A DNA stretch of 33,758 bases from Acidobacteriota bacterium (GTDB lineage Bacteria; Acidobacteriota; Blastocatellia; Pyrinomonadales; Pyrinomonadaceae): assembly GCA_003222845.1 (NCBI GenBank), contig QHXG01000245.1, forward strand, positions 1 to 33,758, written 5' to 3'. The notes under the pieces are model-generated. The model was not told where the DNA came from. It saw only the letters and a program-made list of their open reading frames with translations, and did not search any database. Each line of letters starts with the position of its first letter. Position 1 is the first letter of the stretch. A program made the position numbers and the translations under genes. Shown piece by piece: positions 27,960 through 33,758 of this stretch.

Positions 27960-29531
27960 TCAGCGCCAAACTAAACGCTGAGTTCGTCGTCGGCGCCAGC
28001 GTGCCGAACACAAACGTTTGAGCCACCTCATCCGTGGCAATAATCGCTCGACGAGGCCGGTCACGGCCAGCGCTCCCATGAGAGCTGCGCCGCCATGTAG
28101 AGTTGACAGATATCGCTGTTCTGCCCAGGAAAGGAATCCCGCCGTTAGCGCAAGCATGATCACGGAAACGCCACTCAGCGCCACCACTAACCGCCGGGGT
28201 CCGCGCAGCCACGGCAAACTCAAGAGGGCTATCAAAGTAATGATTAACGATCCCCGAATGAACGGCGTTTCCCACGCCAAAACTGGCCGAAGATAACCGT
28301 CGAAGATCAACCTGCGCGACATAATGGTGTAGGTTGCTTGATCCCGGGCGGCACGGTATTCGTTTACGGAAAACTCCCGGTCAAGATAATCCCACTGTTG
28401 GTCCCAAAGCGCGTTTGTAGCAAACTCAACTGGATGTTCGACCGTAGCAAACCACACCGCGCCTTGGTCGTCGCGGAAAGCGAATTCACCTTTGCTTTTT
28501 GCCCATTTGAAGAACAGCATCTCATAGGTAGTATTCAGACCACGCTCAACGAAGGCCACTGGGTGATGGAGAATGGCCTCGCGCGCTAGGGCGCTATAGA
28601 CTTCGTCTCGACGATTCAGATCGCTCGCATACTTGCGATCGATCAAGTAACCAGGTCCATCCTGCTCATACAGAACGAAGTCCAAATTCTCCGGCATCGT
28701 TTGATAGCGACGAATCGAATCTGAAATGAGCGCCTTGTCCTCAGCCAGCAAGGGACTCTCGAGATCGATCCAGCGGGCCGAAACGCCGAAAGCTTGAAAG
28801 GGACCAAGATTCGAGAGACCGAAGAATCCATGGACGACTTTGTTGCGCGCTGACCAACCGCCGAGCAGCAAGAGCGGGCCGGCGGCGGCGGCCACCAGCA
28901 ACCAAAGCAACTTGCGCCGTCCGAGCCGCCGTCCGGCCCACGCAATGGCGAGCAGCATCAGCGGCGTTAAGAACATACCTTGCGGACGAATAAGAACGGC
29001 GATGGCGGTAAGCACGCCGGCGGCCGCCGCGTGACGTGGTGTGGTTCGCAGAACCGCTAACGCAATCGCGCAGAGAGCCAAAGTGAAGAATGCCTGAAAG
29101 CTTCCTTCAGTTTGAAGGAAGTGCTCCCAATAGAGAATGTGCGGATGTACGACCACGAAGGCAAACGCCAGTGCCGCGGGCGGCCGAGACGGTCCGCCAA
29201 ATACGCCCGCAACATAAGCCACGGCGACGCCGGCGAGGAACGTAAGGATGCCGTTAACGATGTTAAGCGCCGCAAAGCTACCGGAGACGGTGAGTGTGAG
29301 CCAGACAATGAGCGGAAAACCCGGTGTCCGTTGCGCAAAAAGATCAAATTGCCCTTTTTGGAGCAGACCAAATGCACCAGTTAGGTAGCCCCAAGCGTCT
29401 TGTGTCGGAATGGGGTCGGGGAAACTACGGAAGAATTGGACGCGGAGCCACAGACCGCAAACAAGGCCCCCTCCAGCCAGGAGGCCGGCGAGTATGGCAA
29501 TCCATGGAACTCGCAGATCCCTTTTCTTCAA
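27960..29531 (-). CDS. GT39-like membrane glycosyltransferase
   Basis: 523 aa, probable TTG start; FPDPIPTQDAWGYLTGAFGLLQKGQFDLFAQRTPGFPLIVWLTLTVSG; many TM segments. Confidence 0.75.
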   Translation of the reverse strand: MKKRDLRVPWIAILAGLLAGGGLVCGLWLRVQFFRSFPDPIPTQDAWGYLTGAFGLLQKGQFDLFAQRTPGFPLIVWLTLTVSGSFAALNIVNGILTFLAGVAVAYVAGVFGGPSRPPAALAFAFVVVHPHILYWEHFLQTEGSFQAFFTLALCAIALAVLRTTPRHAAAAGVLTAIAVLIRPQGMFLTPLMLLAIAWAGRRLGRRKLLWLLVAAAAGPLLLLGGWSARNKVVHGFFGLSNLGPFQAFGVSARWIDLESPLLAEDKALISDSIRRYQTMPENLDFVLYEQDGPGYLIDRKYASDLNRRDEVYSALAREAILHHPVAFVERGLNTTYEMLFFKWAKSKGEFAFRDDQGAVWFATVEHPVEFATNALWDQQWDYLDREFSVNEYRAARDQATYTIMSRRLIFDGYLRPVLAWETPFIRGSLIITLIALLSLPWLRGPRRLVVALSGVSVIMLALTAGFLSWAEQRYLSTLHGGAALMGALAVTGLVERLLPRMRWLKRLCSARWRRRRTQRLVWR

Positions 29532-29782
29532 GGGCGTGCCTTTATCTTTCGCGCGGTTGATGAAAAGTGGGGGAAAAGGATGTCATTTACTCCTTTGTTC
29601 ATCGCCAGTCTTATCGCAATTAGTTTCTTTAGTACGCTCACGCCAATGGTCAGGAGTTGGGTAAACGTCTTGGAGACTGCCCGCGATATGCTGCATAGAA
29701 CTGAACCTTAAATCCAAGATATTACGATCTCAAGGTCCGAAGTTAAACGTTCAACTATTAGATTTTTTGGCGACTCTCCGTC

Positions 29783-30745
29783 TCATTGTTTGCGGTTATC
29801 TCTGTGCTCCCCTATCAAAGCTTGCAAGTGGTAGTTAAGCTCCTGAAAACGTCGCGTGATGGTATGCAGGATCAACCCTACCATGACCAAAAGCATTCCA
29901 GAGATAACTAGTCCAACGGCTAAGATGGCTGAAGGTACATGGCTAATGAAGCGGGTCTCAATGAATTCAAACACAACGATGAGACCGGGAACGAAGCCCG
30001 CAGCGATTACAATCAAGCCCATCGCACCAAAGAAAGTTAGAGGTTTATAATCACGAAAAAGCGCCAGAATCGTATGGATGATTCGCATACCATCTCTGAC
30101 GAGACGAATCTTCGAGCTGCTTCCCGTGGGGCGCTCGCTTAGGTCTATAGGAACTTCCACGATCCGATAACCTCGTTCGAGCGCCTTAATCGTCAACTCT
30201 GTCTCAATCTCAAAGCCTCCGCCGAATAATGGAAGGCTCTTGACGAGCTTCCGATTGAAAGCGCGGTAACCGGATAGGATGTCAGTTAGTCTAACCTTAA
30301 AAATGGAATTCAAAGCGGATAAGAACAGCTTATTCCCAAAACGATTTAGAAACTTAAACTGACTTTGAGATTGACCATGCAATCTCGAGCCGACAGCCAT
30401 ATCGGCTTGATTATTAATGATTGGCGCGATCAGGCTATGGACTGATGCGGCGGGGTACGTTCCGTCACCGTCCACCATTACATAAATGTCAGCCTCAACA
30501 TGCTGGAACATGAACCGAACAACATAGCCCTTGCCTTGTTGTCCCACTGGCAAAACGATGGCGCCCGCCCGCTCAGCTTCTGCGGCGGTGCGGTCGGTGG
30601 AGTTGTTATCAAAGACGTAGATCTCTGCGTCGGGTAACTCAGCCCGAAACCGACCTACCACGTCGGCTATGGTTAACTCTTCGTTATAGCAAGGGATAAG
30701 AACCGCCGTTCTGGCCCTTGCGAGTATCCTATCGCTCGATTCCAT
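29783..30745 (-). CDS. GT2 family glycosyltransferase (polyprenyl-phosphate sugar synthase-like) with C-terminal TM helices
   Basis: 320 aa; TAVLIPCYNEELTIADVV...IYVFDNNSTDRTAAEA...ADIYVMVDGDGTYPAASV...DMAVGSRL; LTFFGAMGLIVIAAGFVPGLIVVFEF and a following TM pair. Confidence 0.88.
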   Translation of the reverse strand: MESSDRILARARTAVLIPCYNEELTIADVVGRFRAELPDAEIYVFDNNSTDRTAAEAERAGAIVLPVGQQGKGYVVRFMFQHVEADIYVMVDGDGTYPAASVHSLIAPIINNQADMAVGSRLHGQSQSQFKFLNRFGNKLFLSALNSIFKVRLTDILSGYRAFNRKLVKSLPLFGGGFEIETELTIKALERGYRIVEVPIDLSERPTGSSSKIRLVRDGMRIIHTILALFRDYKPLTFFGAMGLIVIAAGFVPGLIVVFEFIETRFISHVPSAILAVGLVISGMLLVMVGLILHTITRRFQELNYHLQALIGEHRDNRKQ

Positions 30746-30993
30746 TTGAAATTGATCCGTTGACGGGTGTCAGGTTCGTACTAAATGACCGGTAGAGTAC
30801 GGCAAAATCATAACGAGGTAAAGATATGAAATTGTCGATAATGATGTTGCTGCGGGCTTGGTCAGACAATACTCTTGTTTATGATAGGATTCTTCCTTCA
30901 AACTAAAGTTAGCTCGCTTTAAAGAATCTGATTTTGCCAAGACCCGATCGAGGGATCGCCCTGATTATCGGTACGAAAAGGCAAGCTGAACGA

Positions 30994-31710
30994 ATGAACG
31001 CAGACAGTATCACCATTTCTGATTTGGAAATCATGTCCAATGCGAACAACTATCGGAATTGGATGTATCGCCAAATTGCGCCGTTCATCGGTCAAAGGGT
31101 CCTTGAAATTGGAGCGGGCATCGGAAATTTCACTGAATTACTGCTGGATCGCGAGTTAGTCGTAGCTACGGACAAATATGGTCCATGCATCGACTACCTC
31201 AGCGCGCGACTTGGCGAACAGCTCAACGCAATGCCAATTCAGGTCGATATTGCTGAGTTAGGTGGTCGGATTGATCAGCAGTTCATTGAGTATGGATTTG
31301 ACACGCTGATTTGCCTTAATGTGCTTGAACACGTCGAAGACGATCTGCGTGCCTTGTCAAACATGCATCGAGCACTTAAGCCGGGAGGCCGCCTCATTCT
31401 TTTGGTGCCGGCATTTCAATTCTTATTTGGCACTGTCGATCGTTCGCTTGAGCATTACCGGCGATATACCAGGAAGACGCTGGCGCCGAAGCTAACGCAA
31501 GCAGGCTTTCGGATCGAGAAAACATTCTACATGAATGTGATCGGGATAGCCGGATGGTTCCTTAATAATCGAATAACAAAGCGACGTGAAGAGTCAAAAG
31601 AGCAAATCAAGTTCTTCGATCAACACATCGCGCCTTGGGCCGAACGCATTGAGAGACTCTTACCGCCGCCGATTGGCCTATCGCTGATTGCAATTGGAAT
31701 AAAGGATTGA
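30994..31710 (+). CDS. Class I SAM-dependent methyltransferase
   Basis: ORF 30934..31710, ATG at 30994 preferred; QRVLEIGAGIGNFTELLLDRELVVATDKYGPCIDYL and FDTLICLNVLEHVEDDLRALSNMHRALKPGGRLILLVPAF. Confidence 0.88.
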   Translation: MNADSITISDLEIMSNANNYRNWMYRQIAPFIGQRVLEIGAGIGNFTELLLDRELVVATDKYGPCIDYLSARLGEQLNAMPIQVDIAELGGRIDQQFIEYGFDTLICLNVLEHVEDDLRALSNMHRALKPGGRLILLVPAFQFLFGTVDRSLEHYRRYTRKTLAPKLTQAGFRIEKTFYMNVIGIAGWFLNNRITKRREESKEQIKFFDQHIAPWAERIERLLPPPIGLSLIAIGIKD

Positions 31711-31833
31711 TTATTCAAGGTCGCGGCAGCCTAACTGGATGGGCTCATTGTTTAATTCGAAATTTAAGTACGACTCTGCGAAGGTTGATTCTTCGTTGTG
31801 GGAAGGGATAAAGATTGCCATGTGTTCTTTCTT

Positions 31834-33758
31834 ATGAGATTAACTTCAATCCAGCCTCGTAGCCCTATCGTGAAGCAGGCGGTACTCATATTTTTTCTCC
31901 TGGCGACTATTACTTCGATTCTATTAGCCCCGCAATCTGTAGCGACGAGCCAAACATCTGTACCACAGTACCAAAACAATCAGCCCCGGGCCGGCGAAAA
32001 GCGCGGCCGACCTGAATTCGTTTCCGGTGAGGCCCTGGTGCGATTCAAGCGAGGCCGCGCCTTCGAAGGAGCGGCCCGGCTTCCCGTGCCGAACGATGAT
32101 GCGTCAAGTCTGGCCGCGGGAAAAGCTGCCGATTTGGCTCAGTCTCAGGAACAGGTTCTGGTGAGCATCGACCGCTTTGAGGGCTCAGAAATTGTCGATG
32201 GATTGCGACTCGCGCGCATGGCTCCTGACGATACGGCGAAGGCAATCGCGGCACTGCGCGTGCGCGATGACGTTTTGTATGCTGAACCAAATTACCTTCG
32301 ACGTGCGATTGCTACTCCAAACGATCAGTGCTTTCCCCCAAATAGCTCAAGCCCCTGCTTCTCAAGTCTGGGCTTATACGGATTGAATAAGATCGGAGCG
32401 CCGCAAGCCTGGGATACTAACACCGGCAGTAGTAGCGTTGTTGTTGGCGTGGTCGACGAAGGGATTGACGTTAGTCACCCCGATCTGCAGGCCAATATTT
32501 GGACCAATCCTGCGCCCGGTTCCATCTCGGGAATCAGCGGTGATGTTCATGGCTATGATTTCATTAGTAACTCAGGAACAATTCCGGCGGAGCCTCATGC
32601 TACGCATGTCGCGGGCACGATTGGCGCAGTTGGGAACAATGGACTCGGTGTTGTGGGTGTCAATTGGGTGTCGAGCCTGATGTCTCTTCGTTTCATAGAT
32701 GACGCAACAGGCTCTGGCTCGACTGCAGGTGCGATTCGCGCTTACAACTACGCCAAACAAATGCGCGATCTCTGGCTCAGTACGAGTGGCGCGAAGGGCG
32801 CCAACATTCGAGTTCTCAACGCGAGTTATGGGGGAAGCGGCTACTCACGAGCGGAAGAAGATGCGCTCAATGCATTGGGACAGTCCGGCATTCTCTTCGT
32901 CGCCGCTGCCGGGAATAATGGCCGCAACACTGACGTACAGCCGAACTATCCATCCGGCTATGCGCTTTCGAATGTGATTTCAGTTGCAGCAACGGACACA
33001 AATGATGCTCTGGCGGGCTTCTCAAACTTTGGCACGCGGACAGTTATGCTTGGGGCTCCCGGCGTGAACATTCTGAGCACCTATGCAGAGAGCTATGAGA
33101 ACTTCGGCGCGAACATTCTGAACCTTTATGAAGGCTATACTTCCCTAAGTGGCACGTCGATGGCTGCGCCTCATGTAGCCGGCGCTGCGGCTTTGTTGTG
33201 CGCCGTAAATCCGAATCTGAACGTAAATCAATTGCGCGCTCTCTTATCTTTCAATGGAGACAATATTCCTCCTCCACCGCCATCACCGTCGCCTACTCCC
33301 AGATCGCTTCAAGGCAACACATCTAGCGGCCGCCGGCTAAACGTCTTCAAATCCATGCAGGCGATGAACGAGGGCGACACGACGCCGCCTGGAACTGTGG
33401 GTAGCTTTCAAATCGCCCGGCAGAACGGGCGCAACATGAATCTTTCATGGATCGCTTCGGGCGATGATGAGACCGTGGGACAGGCGTCACTTTACGATCT
33501 AAGTTTAGTCGATCAATCCAGTCATGCGGTAATTCCGATTACCAGGTTCCCGCCTCCTCTATCCGGCACGGCCCAAACTCTTAATCTAAATCTGCCCTAT
33601 CGTCACACCGCAGGAACTCTTCAGATACGCGAGTTCGACAACGTGGGAAACGAAGGAACGGCCGTGAGTGTCCCTGCAAGCGTCCATTCGAACTTTGCCG
33701 ATCCCTACACTGTGGCAGTCAATTCCCCGGCGCCGCTTTCGACTGATGGCACTGCCTT
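31834..33758 (+). CDS. S8 family serine peptidase (subtilase), secreted; truncated by the window end
   Basis: Open frame from ATG 31834 (or GTG 31822) to the window end, not in the supplied ORF track. Signal peptide VKQAVLIFFLLATITSILLAPQSVA; Asp motif VGVVDEGIDVSHPDL, His motif PHATHVAGTIGA, Ser motif LSGTSMAAPHVAGAAALL. Confidence 0.9.
   Translation, partial: MRLTSIQPRSPIVKQAVLIFFLLATITSILLAPQSVATSQTSVPQYQNNQPRAGEKRGRPEFVSGEALVRFKRGRAFEGAARLPVPNDDASSLAAGKAADLAQSQEQVLVSIDRFEGSEIVDGLRLARMAPDDTAKAIAALRVRDDVLYAEPNYLRRAIATPNDQCFPPNSSSPCFSSLGLYGLNKIGAPQAWDTNTGSSSVVVGVVDEGIDVSHPDLQANIWTNPAPGSISGISGDVHGYDFISNSGTIPAEPHATHVAGTIGAVGNNGLGVVGVNWVSSLMSLRFIDDATGSGSTAGAIRAYNYAKQMRDLWLSTSGAKGANIRVLNASYGGSGYSRAEEDALNALGQSGILFVAAAGNNGRNTDVQPNYPSGYALSNVISVAATDTNDALAGFSNFGTRTVMLGAPGVNILSTYAESYENFGANILNLYEGYTSLSGTSMAAPHVAGAAALLCAVNPNLNVNQLRALLSFNGDNIPPPPPSPSPTPRSLQGNTSSGRRLNVFKSMQAMNEGDTTPPGTVGSFQIARQNGRNMNLSWIASGDDETVGQASLYDLSLVDQSSHAVIPITRFPPPLSGTAQTLNLNLPYRHTAGTLQIREFDNVGNEGTAVSVPASVHSNFADPYTVAVNSPAPLSTDGTA

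Noticed and set aside
29580-29711. Possible 43-aa single-TM small protein (MSFTPLFIASLIAISFFSTLTPMVRSWVNVLETARDMLHRTEP) with an upstream GGGGGAAAAGG
   Set aside because: Plausible SD, but only a generic hydrophobic helix; no conservation evidence can be obtained from sequence alone.
1-33758. CRISPR arrays, tRNA/rRNA genes, transposases, integrases, prophage genes
   Set aside because: No regularly spaced repeats, tRNA-like cloverleaf/CCA ends, rRNA motifs or mobile-element proteins recognised by eye; a formal scan (tRNAscan-SE, CRISPRCasFinder, ISfinder) was not possible.

Overview
The window looks like a chromosomal segment from an Acidobacteriota-type genome; that lineage is inferred from gene content and style and was not tested. 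It is dominated by extracytoplasmic glycosylation genes. I count about nine polytopic GT-C/PMT-like membrane proteins: two tandem 680-aa DUF2723 paralogs, one Agl23/TIGR03663-like protein and six PMT/ArnT-like proteins. There are also two GT2 polyprenyl-phosphate-sugar synthase-like proteins, one GT-B glycosyltransferase and two SAM methyltransferases. Secreted or periplasmic proteins include a DsbA-like thioredoxin, a TPR protein, a lamin-tail-like secreted protein, an STN-like protein and a 3'-truncated S8 subtilase. The most interesting locus is about 14.3-19.6 kb: an STN-like protein, a 59-aa peptide with a TTG start and a good Shine-Dalgarno, an HPr-kinase-like P-loop protein, a PMT-like membrane protein and a JmjC/Cupin_4 oxygenase, all on one strand. 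This resembles a RiPP-type operon, but no canonical lasso B1/B2/C maturases are visible. Several unrelated palindromic or inverted-repeat elements lie between genes. No tRNA, rRNA, CRISPR array, transposase or phage gene was recognised.
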